The translations under genes were made by a program, and so were the position numbers. Below the pieces are notes generated by a model that saw only the letters and a program-made list of their open reading frames with translations, ran no database searches and had not been told where the DNA came from. A stretch of DNA of 64,000 nucleotides. Origin: Sophora flavescens (taxonomy: Eukaryota; Streptophyta; Magnoliopsida; Fabales; Fabaceae). Location: assembly GCA_030762895.1 (NCBI GenBank), contig CM061064.1:236622586-236686585 (forward strand). The letters run 5' to 3'. This document shows, in pieces, positions 42,991 through 54,216 of this stretch. Position 1 is the stretch's first letter. Each line of letters begins with the position of its first letter.

Positions 42991-43954
42991 TTTATCCTTA
43001 ATTTCCAATGAGCACTGACAGGTGTCAGGTTTCCAGCCAATCATAAAAATCAACAGAAAATTTCATACAACACAATTTATCACATGTATTCACACCCAAT
43101 AATAAATTCTCAAATCACAATTTATAACATGCTTTCACAGATAAATCATGCATCACAGAATATAACACAATAATTTTTAAACATACACCACAACCTACAC
43201 AATTAATTACAGACACACCAAACAATTTTATACACATAATTATCGAAGCTCCTCGGGCAAACTCCCATTACCTCTTGAAGATTCAAGTTCCGATTCAACG
43301 AAGTCTCGGTTTCAAATCCGGTTTCCTCCACGAACTCCGAACAACAACTACTAACACTATCCTTCACAAAACAAAACATAACTAATTAAACTTTGCAAAA
43401 AAAAAATCTATTATTTCCTATGGGTATGGTTTCGGCCCAAGATAGGAAAATAGGTTAGAATTTTCAAAATTCCACATACTCTTAGATCCATAACCTTAGA
43501 GTAATGTAGATCTAGGGAAAATTGCCATAACTTGAAAATGAATCAAAATCATCTACCCCATTTCATGGTTAGGATTCGGTCGTGACTACTAAAAATGGCT
43601 ATAAATTTCTAAAATTCACATGCTCTTAGATTAGTGATCCTTAAGCATTAGAGATGACATAACTAATGATCATGACATGGAACTAAAACAAAACCACTTC
43701 CATCCTTTCAAGTGAGGTTTCAGCCTCTTAGAGAAAAATTAGAAGTAAATTTTATTTTTACACATGCTCTTGAATGGAGATACTAGGGATCATAACTAGT
43801 TCATAGCAATTGGAATCATATGAAAAGGATTTTTCTATGATATTCTAGGAATTTCCAAAGTTTTAGATATAAGAAATGAAAAGTGATGATCATGGCATGA
43901 ATTTATGAAATAAATGACGAACAAGGCTTAGATGATCAAGAGGAGAGAGGGTAC
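42990..43954 (-). repeat. Chromovirus 2 3' LTR, inner portion (left of element C)
   Basis: In reverse it carries the same repeated AAGAGCATGTG..GACCGAA pattern as the LTR of chromovirus 1, and a GAGGAAACCGGATTTGAAAC block like that near 31100. It ends GGTAC (43950-43954), the target duplication of element C. The far edge at about 42990 is a guess. Confidence 0.5.
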
Positions 43955-45290
43955 TGATGTGCTCCAGCAAGTGTACCGGATTCATCGTCAAATAATAAAA
44001 AGATCGATCCCACAGAGACCGTGATCTCAAATAACAATTAATTATGAAAATGATTAAACTGGACTATATATAAAAGAAATTTGGAAAAGATTTGATTTTT
44101 TGTAATAAGAATTAACTATAAAATCAGATATTTAAGAACGCAATCAATTAAAATAGGAAAGCAAATCAATTAGGGGTTTTTCAAATCAAAAGAGATTCCT
44201 AGGAATTGGGTTACCAACAAGATACATGTTACTAAATTGACTACCCCTTGTTAATTATCAATATTGCTTTGAAGGCGAATTTATCCTTAATAAGTTAATG
44301 CTCCCTCTAGGGTTACAAAAACCGTGCCCAACTAAACCAACCCCTACTCTCGTGATAATTGAATTTAAATTGAACCCTTTAAGTTCTGTGACAATTCGTG
44401 AACCCTCGAAGGACGGCTTCTAACGCTCGTGATTTAAGTCCTAAGTTTGATTCCTATAGATCTGATACCTAAGCTCACCGCTAGGTTCCTCCTTAGAGTA
44501 TCTACGACAAGCAAATAAGTGGCCACTGAATTTATGAGTAATTAAAGCAATAAGAATCAAATCGAAAGCAAAATCGAAATTAACAAGAGACCAAACATCA
44601 ATTCGTCACCATAAACAAATCTTGGGCATAGCCCCAATTCCTAGAAATAAGACTACTACTCAAGCGTTGCCATGTTCATAGCAAGCTTGATTAACAAAAG
44701 CATAAAAGAAAACCTAAGAGAAGAGAAGAAGAAGAAAAAGAGAAATCCTAATTTTGCCTAAGGTAGCAGCCCAAAAGGTCATCCTATTTTCGAGCCTCTA
44801 GGGCCTATTTATAAGGTAGGGTAACTTGCATCCCAAGCAATTACAAAATCAGATAAAATCATCTTTTAAAATTCCAGATATTGCGCGTCACGGCCGTGAT
44901 GCCTGTCACGATCAGGACGTGACAGATTCTGTCTTGGAAAACTTGGCTCTGATGGCCTGTCACGGCCGTGATGGCCATCACGGCCTGGCCGTGACAAGTT
45001 CTGACTTTTGTGTACTTTTCTTTTCAGCCTTGTTCGATCATGGCTGTCACGGCTAGGCAGTGATAGCCTCTGTTTGGCTCAATTTTCTTGCTTTTCAAGC
45101 TCCATCTTCATGCAAGCTCCATCATGGTTGATCTTGAATGTTTTAACCTTCAATTCCTGTATAACACCACCACAAACCCGCCTTACCCGTTCCAAGGTAA
45201 AAACTAACAAAAATCAAATTAAAAATGCCTAAACTACATGAAAATGCATGCAATATGATAAAGGAATATGATGTGTAATCACACTCATCA
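43955..45290 (-). repeat. Element C 3' LTR
   Basis: 1336 bp. TATA box at 44816-44823 (minus strand TATAAATA). Palindrome array at 44887-45066. Confidence 0.88.
44887..45066. repeat. TCACGGCCGTGA palindrome array, C 3' LTR
   Basis: GTCACGGCCGTGATG occurs at about 44887 and 44960, with partner words CATCACGGCCTGGCCGTGAC and GTCACGGCTAGGCAGTGA. It lies upstream of the TATA box on the element strand. Confidence 0.8.
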
Positions 45291-47108
45291 AACTACCCCA
45301 AGCTTAAGATTTTGCATGTCCTCAAGCAATAACCAAGGCCAGACAAGATAGACAATCAGAGCATGGACAGTGACCCAAGAACCCAAGTAACAAATCCAAG
45401 TAACAGGCATATCCAAATAAGCAACCAAGAGACAATCAATTTCAAGTCCAATTAGAAGCTTGGGTTCTCTAGATTCATGCTTCTCACTAATTCGGGCACT
45501 ATTCTCACCTCACTCAAGTGTTTAAGGGCATTTGACAATTCACTCAATTTCCTCAAGGAAGGTACCCTACCATAAGCTTGACTATTAACCAAATCTTTAC
45601 TTCATTAATGAAAACACATAAGAATCAAGAGGACTTTTATTTTGGTTGTAATGGGGCCATGGGATTAATTGTTAGGTGGGGAAATCAAGAAAGGGAAAAT
45701 TCAAGAAGGTTTAAACAAAATATCAAACGATGCAAAGCATGACAACCTTCTAAAATACCTTTTCGGGCTTTAATTCACTTTTCCACCTTTCTTTCTTTCT
45801 TTCTTTTCTTTTTATTTTTTATTTTTTATTTCTCGCTTTCTATTTCTCATCCCCTTCTCCATTTTTTTGTTTTTTTATTTTATTTTTATTTTTATTCATT
45901 TGGAGAAGGGGAGATTTCCAACTTAAGAGAAATATTTTTTCTAACTTTTTCATCCCACAATTTATTTTTTCAAACTACCTTTTTGTCCTTTTTGCAATAC
46001 TTTAAAAGGTGTCATACCAAGCATCATTCATCAAAATAAATCAAGGTACCAAGAAAAGTATTTTATTCTATTAGGCTCAAAATTGTGCAACTAAGGGATA
46101 TCATTTAATCAGTCAAAGCTCATAAGGCCAGAAAAATACCTAGTGCCTCAATCATTTTCAAATATGTTTTCAATTTTTTTTTAAGTTTCAAAACGGTTTC
46201 AAGTCAAGTTCTAGAGAACACAATCCAAGAGGAATAAAACACTCAATCACAAAGAATGGGGTAGATTTAGTGAGTACCCCTTTTTGGCTCAAAAAATCTC
46301 ACATTTAGTAGTTTAAAATCAATGAGAAACACAAATCTAAGGAATCACATGCTAATTATCAACGATCAAAAGATCATCTCAAGCATTTTTATTTTTAGCC
46401 TATCACAAGAATACAGAAATTAGGTTCAAAAATTCACTGTCTCAATTCATTTGGCGCAAAGTTCTCACAATTGGATGCATACTTTAAGCAAGGGGCAATC
46501 TAATCATGTGATTATGCAAAACTATGCCTATATGAATGCAACATGAAAAATGCAAAAATACAAAAAAAATGCAAAAATACCCCTACCCCAAGCTTAAAAA
46601 CTTACATTGTCCCCAATGTAAATAATCAAGTCGGAGAGAGGATAAAAATGGAACAATTCATCGAGGTGGTGGAGAGTGTTGGCTCAAATGCCAGTCAAAG
46701 AGAAGCTGGAAGATGTGCCACGGCCGTGACATTCATCACGGGCGGGCCGTGATCAGTTCGGGTCCATAGGAGCTGGCCTCTCATGGCCGTGAATTCCATC
46801 ACGGCTAGGCCGTGATACATTCTGATCTTCTGGGTCCTCCCCATCACGCCCTCACGGCCGTGAGGGCTGTCACGGCTGGGTCGTGTTCCTTTCTGATCTT
46901 CAACTATTGGCTAATCATGGCCGTGACCCCCATCACGGCCTGGGCGTGATCAATTCTGACTTTATTTTTCCATGCCATTTTTGCTCTTCCTGCCTTCATA
47001 ACCTGCAAATACTTGGCAAAACCATCAATTAGTGATATTTCTTCTCTTAATCTTCTCAAATTATTCAAAGACAAAATTCAAAAACAAATGGAAAAAGGAA
47101 AGAAAACT
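45291..47108. other. Element C 3' non-coding region
   Basis: CCCCAAGCTTAAG beside the LTR, long T-rich tracts, and blocks shared with D and E. The second palindrome array lies at 46718-46951. No gene seen. Confidence 0.7.
46718..46951. repeat. Internal palindrome array of element C
   Basis: CCACGGCCGTGAC (46718), CCCTCACGGCCGTGAGGG (about 46850) and other decayed copies. Confidence 0.7.
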
Positions 47109-47133
47109 TGGGTTGCCTCCCAAGAAGCGCTTA
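47109..47133 (-). other. Conserved Athila pol-end motif, element C
   Basis: TGGGTTGCCTCCCAAGAAG and GCGCTTA. The same block as in D and E, here directly downstream of the protease frame. Confidence 0.65.
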
Positions 47134-47167
47134 TTTACGGTCTTAAGCTTGACCATACTTCCTTCAA

Positions 47168-47860
47168 TCAATCGGGATCAGTTGGGCTTGGAAGTGCAAG
47201 AACACCTTTCTTCCAAGGTAGTCCTTCAAAGTGACTATTTTGTTCATATGGCCAATTGCGCTTTCGCTTTGCTCTTTTCACTCTGAGTTTCATGGCCTTA
47301 CTTCCTCCCGACGGAAGTTTTAACTCCACATGATGAGAAACTCCCATTTCATCATTATTTGGTGCATCATTCATCATGCAAAGTTTGGGAGTTGCTTCCA
47401 TATTAGGCTCTTCCTTCATCTTTGGAGGCATTATCTCAATCCTACACACATGACTCTCAAAAGGAGGGTTGTTATATAAGTTTGTCAAATCAAAATCCAC
47501 CCTACCTTCCTCTACATTTAGAGAGAGCTTGCCATTTTTTACGTCTATTATCACTCCAGCTGTGGCCAAGAATGGCCTTCCAAGAATGATAGGAAATTTA
47601 TAATTCCCGTTCATATCCAACACCATGAAATTGGTAGGAATGAAAAATTTCCCTACCTTTATGGGAACATTCTCTAGTATGCCGAGAGGGGTTTTAGTTG
47701 ATCCATCCGCAAATTGTAAAGAGGATTTGGATGGACTCAATTTCTTGGTTCCTAACCTCTCAAATATAGTAAGCGACATCAAACTCGCACTAGCCCCTAA
47801 GTCACATAAGGCTTGGTCTATTTTCACTTTCCAATTGAGCAAGCAATAGAGAAACTTCAT
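47168..47860 (-). CDS. Element C protease region
   Basis: Athila-type aspartic protease. The frame starts in KVKIDQALCDLGASASLM, with the catalytic Asp-x-Gly (LCDLGAS) kept, then FERLG, SLQFADGSTKTPLG, FIPTNFMVLDM and FPIILGRPFLATAGVIIDV. These blocks match the protease of E and B. The C-terminal stretch is basic (RVKRAKRKRNWP) and then stops, with no RT following. The frame is shifted relative to gag at about 47857, so a fusion protein would need a frameshift. Cutting C's own Gag is the likely role in the family. Confidence 0.85.
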   Translation of the reverse strand: MKFLYCLLNWKVKIDQALCDLGASASLMSLTIFERLGTKKLSPSKSSLQFADGSTKTPLGILENVPIKVGKFFIPTNFMVLDMNGNYKFPIILGRPFLATAGVIIDVKNGKLSLNVEEGRVDFDLTNLYNNPPFESHVCRIEIMPPKMKEEPNMEATPKLCMMNDAPNNDEMGVSHHVELKLPSGGSKAMKLRVKRAKRKRNWPYEQNSHFEGLPWKKGVLALPSPTDPD

Positions 47861-49560
47861 GGATCTTTTACTTTAGGAGGCATATTAGTTTTTATCATGG
47901 CATTATGCTCCTCAATTGAGCTCTTAGTTTCTATTTCTACTTGCTTTTTCTTGACCAACCTTTGTTGGAAAGGTATTGGGGGTTGGTAAGGTGGTAGAAG
48001 GACATACTTTGACTCTATCTCTTTATGTTCACTCATGTCCTCCTCACATTCTACATCCTTTTCAACTACCCCAAGCTTATCACCCCTCAAGTAAATAGCA
48101 ATACAGTGCTCATTGGGATTAACTTCGGGTTGTCCTGGAAAAGTACTCTTAGCTCTAGAATATGTACTAGCTTGTTGGGCAATATGAGTTTCTAACATCT
48201 TATTATGGATGGCTAAGTTATCTACCTTAGATGCTAAATCTTTTATTGCCTCATTGACTGCCCTACCTTGTTGCCTAAACTCTTCATTTTGCTTTGTTTG
48301 AGTTTCCACAAAATTTTCCAAAAGAGACTCAAGTTTAGACTTTTGTACCTGAGGATACCCCGATGCGGGTTTCCTATTACCTTGGCCTTCCTGGAATTCG
48401 TGGTTCAACGTGTTGTTGTAGGTCCCATAGGAGACATAAGGGCTATTCTTCCTTCCTTGGTTGTACGAATTTGGGGGAGCATAATTTGGCAACTTCGGGT
48501 TCGTGTCATAGAAGTTGTGATAAGAGTTCACTTGTTCCCCCGAAGCACCGGATCCAGGAGCAATACCATGTGGGCACTCCATTATGTCATGTCCCTGCAT
48601 TCCATAAATCTCACAAACAACATTAGTAGCACCTATTGAACTCACATTAGCCTTTTCAAGCTTATCAAAGCGTTTATTCAGTGAGTCAATTTTAGACATA
48701 ATTAGATCAGTGCTATTCATTTCAAACTTACCCCCCGAAATATTTTTTGGGTTATTACCTCTTTCCGAACCCCATTGGTGATAGTTGGTGGCCACGTTTC
48801 CAATGATATTGAATGCTTCCGTTAGTGGTCTATTCATAAAGGCTCCACCAGCTGCGGAGTCAAGCGACACCTTCGAAGAGGAATCCAATCCGTTGTAGAA
48901 AGTATGCACTAACAACCACCTCTCGAGTCCGTGATGTGGGCAAGACTCTAGCAATCCTTTGTAACGATCCCAAGCTTCGGATAAGCATTCTCCGTCCTTT
49001 TGGAAGAAGCTGGTGATCTGAGTTCGTAGGTAAGCAGTCTTGGATGGAGGGAAGAATTTCTCCAAGAATGCTTGCTCTAGTTGGTCCCAAGTCGACAACG
49101 TATTAGCGGGCACTTGCTTCAACCAAGCTTTTGCCTTTCCAGTCAGAGAGGAGGGGAATAACCTCAATCGAATAGCATCAATCGGGGCACCATGAATTCT
49201 TATTGCATCGGTGAACTCCAAGAATGTATCCACATGATCGGTCGGGTCCTCCGATGGTAATCCTCCGAATTGATGTTGCCTAATCATGCCAATTAACGTA
49301 GGCAGTATAGTGTAGTTCTCCGCCTCAATTTCTGGCCTAGCAATCCTAGTTCGCAAACCCCTAGCATTTGGGGCTGCATAGTCCTTCAGTGGTTTGGTAT
49401 CCGGTAGATTCGCCATAAGTGGAATGGGAATCAACCTCTCTCTCTCTCCTTGTCTTTGTAGTCTCCCACGTCTACGAAAAGTCCTTTCGATCTCGGGGTC
49501 AACTTCAACAAGATTTCCAAGACTTTGGGATCTTCGCATAAGAGAGAAAAATTCCTGCAA
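47857..49560 (-). CDS. Element C Gag
   Basis: 567 codons. It begins with residues like EVDPEIERTFRRRGRLQRQ, then the Gag core: GLPSEDPTDHVDTFLEF, LRLFPSSLTGKAKAWLKQVP and FLEKFFPPSKTAYLRTQI. The zinc-knuckle position reads CEIYGMQGHDIMEC: the second Cys has become Tyr, so metal binding is doubtful. The Gln- and charge-rich C-terminus holds a likely coiled coil (NLAIHNKMLETHIAQQ). It is long and open compared with the other Gags here, which suggests recent selection or a young copy. The lineage is Athila. Confidence 0.9.
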   Translation of the reverse strand: MQEFFSLMRRSQSLGNLVEVDPEIERTFRRRGRLQRQGERERLIPIPLMANLPDTKPLKDYAAPNARGLRTRIARPEIEAENYTILPTLIGMIRQHQFGGLPSEDPTDHVDTFLEFTDAIRIHGAPIDAIRLRLFPSSLTGKAKAWLKQVPANTLSTWDQLEQAFLEKFFPPSKTAYLRTQITSFFQKDGECLSEAWDRYKGLLESCPHHGLERWLLVHTFYNGLDSSSKVSLDSAAGGAFMNRPLTEAFNIIGNVATNYHQWGSERGNNPKNISGGKFEMNSTDLIMSKIDSLNKRFDKLEKANVSSIGATNVVCEIYGMQGHDIMECPHGIAPGSGASGEQVNSYHNFYDTNPKLPNYAPPNSYNQGRKNSPYVSYGTYNNTLNHEFQEGQGNRKPASGYPQVQKSKLESLLENFVETQTKQNEEFRQQGRAVNEAIKDLASKVDNLAIHNKMLETHIAQQASTYSRAKSTFPGQPEVNPNEHCIAIYLRGDKLGVVEKDVECEEDMSEHKEIESKYVLLPPYQPPIPFQQRLVKKKQVEIETKSSIEEHNAMIKTNMPPKVKDP

Positions 49561-49692
49561 AGAGAGAGGTAGATACTAATAAAAAAGGAAAAGAGATAAA
49601 TGAATAAAAGAGAAAATTTAATATAATAAATAATTAAAAAAAGGTCCAGGAAAATCAAATTAAAAATTAAATTGAGATTCAAGAAAGCACAG

Positions 49693-49710
49693 TCCTCGGC
49701 AACGGCACCA
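49693..49710 (-). promoter_or_regulatory. Primer-binding site of element C (tRNA-Asp-like)
   Basis: Element strand TGGTGCCGTTGCCGAGGA, two differences from the tRNA-Asp complement. Confidence 0.75.
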
Positions 49711-49716
49711 AAAACT

Positions 49717-51072
49717 TGATGTCCTTCAGTAAGTGTACCGGATTCCTCGTCAAGTAATAAAAAGATCGATCCCACAGAGACCGTGATCTCAAATAACAAT
49801 TAATTATTAAATCGATTAAACTGGACTATATAAAAAAGAGATTTGGAAAAGATTTGATTTTTTGTGATAAGAATTAACTATATAATCAAATATTTAAGAA
49901 CGCAATCAATTAAAATAGGAAAGAAAATCAATTAGGGGTTTTTCAAATCAAAAGAGATTCCTAGGAATTGGGTTACTAACAAGATTGTTCATGTTACTAA
50001 ATTGACTACCCCTTGTTAATTATCAATATTGCTTTGAAGGCAAATTTATCCTTAATAAGTTAATGCTCCCTCTCGGGTTACAAAAACTGTGCCCAATTAA
50101 ACCAACCCCTACTCTCGTGGTAATTGAATTTAAATTGAACCCTTTAAGTTCTGTGACAATTCGTGAACCCTTGAAGGACTGCTTCTAACTCTTGTGATTT
50201 AAGTCCTAAGTTTGATTCCTATAGATCCGATTCCTAAGTTCACCGCTAGGTTCCTCCTTAGAGTATCTACGACAAGCAAATAAGTGGCCACCGAATTTTT
50301 GAGTAATTAAAGCAATAAGAATCAAATCGAAAGCAAAATCGAAAATAACAAGAGACCAAACGTCAATTCATCACCATAAACAAATCTTGGGCATAGCCCC
50401 GATTCCTAGAAATAAGACTATTACTCAAGCATTGTCATGTTCATAGCAAGCTTGATTAACAAAAGCATAAAAGAAAACCTAAGAGAAGAGAAGAAGAAGA
50501 AGAAGAATAAGAGAAATCCTAATTTTACCTTAGGTAGCAGCCCAAAAGGTCATCCTATTTTCGAGCCTCTAGGGCCTATTTATAAGGTAGGGTAACTTGC
50601 ATCCCAAGCAATTACAAAATCAGATAAAATCAGCTTTTAAAATTCCATATATTTCACGTCACGGCCATGATGCCTGTCACGGCCAGGCCGTGACAGATTC
50701 TGTCTTGGAAAACTTGGCTCTGATGGCCTGTCACGACCGTGATGGCCATCACGGCCTGGCCGTGACAGGTTCTTCTAACTTTTGTGTACTTTTTTTTTCA
50801 GCCTTGTTCGATCATGGCCGTGATGGCTGTCACGGCTAGGCCGTGATAACCTCTGTTTGGTTCAATTTTCTTGCTTTTCAAGCTCCATCTTCATGCAAGC
50901 TCCATCATGGTTGATCTTGAACGTTTTAATCTTCAATTCCTGTACAACAACACCACAAAACCGCCTTACCCGTTCCAAGGTTAAAACTAACAAAAATAAA
51001 ATTAAAAATGTGTAAACTACATGAAATGCATGCAATATGATAAAGGAATATGATGTGTAATCACACTCATCA
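49717..51072 (-). repeat. Element C 5' LTR
   Basis: 1356 bp, very close to the left LTR. TATA box at 50577-50584. Palindrome array at 50656-50848. Confidence 0.88.
50656..50848. repeat. TCACGGCCGTGA palindrome array, C 5' LTR
   Basis: The same array as at 44887-45066, with point changes mostly at CG steps (for example CACGGCCATGA here for CACGGCCGTGA there). Confidence 0.8.
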
Positions 51073-51077
51073 GGTAC

Positions 51078-51948
51078 CTCTTGAAGATCAAGGAAAATTA
51101 AAGAGATTAATACAAACTTTCCAAGAAAACCTTAAGAACTTACGTTTTTCTTTGTTTTTCTCTAAGTGTAGTTTGAAGAAAATGAGAGAGTATGAGAGGG
51201 GAGGGGCTGCGTGAGAGAAGAGAGTAAGGAGGTAAGGTGTAGTGAGTCATAAGGGTAGTTTAGGGTTTCTAAACACACTTAAGGGCATTTTAGTCTTTTT
51301 ACGTAACAAATATCTAAGATATTTTCAAAAACCTATCATGACTAACATGTGGTGAGAAATGAGTGAAGATGTGACTGATTTGTGTCCACAAATTGTGGGG
51401 ACAAACATGACATTTCAATGAAAATTCAAGGGTAAAATGGTCCAAGGGCAAAATAGTCTTTACACTAATTTGAAGAAATATCTAGATTTTTGTTAAAGGT
51501 AATAATGACATGGGTGACTCATCCACATGACTCACCATCCTAGGTGGCAAGAGGTCTCAGTATCCGATGGTGGGTTTTGTCTTTGCACGTCCGTTCTCGA
51601 CTCCGTCAATTACCCGATTAGGGTTTTACGCCCGAATCGAGTATAATAACATATTTATTTTGGAAATTTTATAAATAACCTATATAGTTGGAAATGCTAT
51701 ATAAATTCTATGCATTTCATTCTCGGGTCAAAATTATGTTTTATGATTAGTAAAATCTTACTGTCAGTGAAAATGCAGACCGGATTCCGTCTGAATTTTC
51801 AACCAAAAATTTCACCGTATACTTATAAAAATAAGTATGATATGAATATGACTTTGGTTTTCCCAAAATCATTTTCTAAGTTTCAGATAAAAAAATACAA
51901 ACATATTTGTTTATCGATACAGAAAACAGCAGAAACTGGGATGTTACA
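51078..51948 (-). repeat. Chromovirus 2 3' LTR, outer portion
   Basis: On the minus strand it starts TGTAACATCCCAG at 51948 and runs left to the element C insertion. It aligns by eye with the start of the chromovirus 1 LTR (17390-18400). Confidence 0.75.
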
Positions 51949-51965
51949 TTACTACCCCACTAAAA
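51949..51965 (-). promoter_or_regulatory. Polypurine tract of chromovirus 2
   Basis: Element strand TTTTAGTGGGGTAGTAA directly before the LTR start TGTAACATCC, the usual plus-strand primer position. Confidence 0.7.
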
Positions 51966-51983
51966 AAAATTTTGTCCTCGAAA

Positions 51984-52835
51984 TTACGTACCTGGAAAAA
52001 GATCAGGATATTGTAACTTCATCTTGTCCTCAGCTTCCCATGTTGCCTCTCCCGTTGTCTCATTCCAAATAACATTGACTAAGGAAATTTGTTTACCCCT
52101 GAGCTACTTAATCCTCTTATCCTCGATTCGCACAGGTGAAGTCTCATAAGACAAGTTTTCTTTTATTTGTACTTCATCGGGTTCAATTATGTGAGATGGA
52201 TCAGGAATATACTTCCTCAATTGTGAGACATGAAAGAGACTATGAATATTTGAAAGAACAGATGGTAAAGCAATTTGATAGGCTACTAGACCAATACGAC
52301 AAAGAATTTGGTAAGGTCAGATAAATTTTGGAGTGAGTTTTCTGGATTTTAAAACTCTACCTACCCCAATCATGGGTGTGACTCTCAAAAATACATGTTC
52401 TCCTTCTTGGAATTCAAGGGGTCGTCTCTTCTGATCAGAGTAACTCTTCTGCCTGCTTTGTGTCATTCTCATCTTTTCACGGATTTGTTTAACCTTTTCC
52501 GTGGTTTGCTGCACAATTTCTGGTCCTAAAATCGTGCTTTCTCCATCTTGATACCAACACACAGGTGTTTGACATTTCCTTCCATATAAGGCCTCATAGG
52601 GTGCCATCTCCATACTTGAGTGAAAACTGTTGTTGTATGTGAATTCGATAAGGGCAAAAGATCATCCTAACTTCATCGATTCTCTAAGACGCATGCTCTC
52701 AGCAAGTCTTCTAACGATTGAACCATCCTTTCTGTTTGTCCATCAGTTTGAGGATGATAAGCTGAACTTAAGCGTAACTTAGTTCCTAGCACTTGATGTA
52801 AACTTCTCCAAAAACGTGAAGTGAACTTCGGATCT
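51984..52835 (-). pseudogene. Chromovirus 2 integrase C-terminal half with chromodomain
   Basis: The integrase core end reads DPKFTSRFW and AYHPQTDGQTERMVQSLED; then YEALYGRKCQTPVCW and HVFLRVTPM. After that HIIEPDEVQIKENLSYE leads to a chromodomain-like stretch, VIWNETTGEATWEAEDKM (about 52060-52010), and the stop at 51984-51986. A chromodomain at the end of integrase defines chromoviruses and helps target heterochromatin. Stops lie near 52105, 52316 and 52672. The upstream half continues at 62957 beyond element E. Confidence 0.8.
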
Positions 52836-54216
52836 TGTTGAACGATTTCTAGGCAAGTATACCTAGTCGTACAAGTAATACGGTGGTGAGACCGATATCG
52901 TTCCCACGAGGACTGAGACAAGTACTAACACGTACCGAATCAATTACTATCCAAGCGAACCTTTGGATTGAAGGAAGTTCTATACTAATTAACAAGCCTA
53001 ACAGAAGTTAAAACAAACAAAATAAAAAGAAAAAGTTCTTTTAGGAATTTTGTCAAACAGTTGGAATGCAGAAAAATGGGTTCTTCAAACATGATAAAAG
53101 ACGTTGGGATCAGACTTCACTAAACCTTAGCCTCATGCAATACCAAGACTACCAATCCAGTTTATGCTTCAAGTATTAAAATCAACCCACAAAATTACCC
53201 AAGCCCTGATTCCTCAGATGGCAAGAGCCTAAACCCACTAATAGACCCTAATTCCTTAGGTGGCCTAGATTAATGAATTTGCATTAAGATTAAGGATTAC
53301 GCGATTACTAATAAACCAAACCCCATTCCTAGATGCGAGGTTTACTAGGTGATTAATTCCATATCAAGAATCGATAAGTATGTTCCCATTGCAAATCAAA
53401 TCTCAAAATCAGTTCATGGATGATCAAACCATAAAAAGCATTAAGCAAAGGAATTAAACACTAATATGGAGGCATAAACATAGATTCATACATCAAGGCA
53501 ATTACATGGTATTCAGGTTTAGCTACATCCAATCCCAACAAAAAAGGGATTTAGCTACTCATGGAGAAAGAGAAAGCCAAAACAAAAGAATTAGAGATAA
53601 AGGAAAGAAGGGATTCCATGGAGGCAATCCTCAGCAGCCACAGCAGCCTCTAGCTCAGAGAATTAGGTTAAAATTATGGTGTAAAACTTCCCCTTTCTGT
53701 TCTGCCCAAAGGTCTTATTTATAGATCAGGGAAAAACTGCGCGTCACGGCGGTGATGGCCATCACGACCAGGCCGTGACGCGTTCTGCCTTGGGCGCGCT
53801 TTCAACTTTTGGATTATCACGGCCATGATGTTTGTCACGGGTAGGCCGTGATCGCTTCTGCCTTCACCAAATGGTCTGTCACGGCCGTGATGGCTTCTGA
53901 CTTTTGCCTTCTTTCTTTTCAGCTCTGGTTGATCACGGCCGTGATGGTCATCACTGCTAGGCCGTGATGGTCATCACGGCTAGGCCGTGATGGGCTTTGC
54001 TTGACTCATTTTCTTCACTTTTCAAGCTCTCTCTTCGACCAAGCTCCATCATGATCAATCTCGAGCATTTTACCCTTATTTCCTGCAAAACAACACTACG
54101 AAACCGTCTTACCCGTTCCAAGGTAAAAACTAACTAAAATCAATTTAAATATGCCTAAACTATATGAAAATGCATGTAAAAATGTACATTAATTATGATG
54201 TGAAATCACACTATCA
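52836..54216 (-). repeat. Element E 3' LTR
   Basis: 1381 bp. TATA box at 53716-53723. Palindrome array at 53743-53990. One array unit longer than the other LTR. Confidence 0.88.
53743..53990. repeat. TCACGGCCGTGA palindrome array, E 3' LTR
   Basis: Perfect copies at about 53878 and 53935, plus decayed ones (GTCACGGCGGTGA, ATCACGGCCATGA). Partner words of the type CATCAC..GGCCGTGA alternate with them. Confidence 0.8.

Larger units (their letters stand above)
43955..51072 (-). mobile_element. Element C: Athila-type element with gag and protease only
   Basis: LTRs TGATGT..CACTCATCA at 43955-45290 and 49717-51072. GGTAC is duplicated at 43950-43954 and 51073-51077. The 4.4-kb internal region has a tRNA-Asp-like primer site, gag, protease, the pol-end motif, a palindrome array and a 3' region. 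RT, RNase H and integrase are absent, so it depends on another element. Confidence 0.88.
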
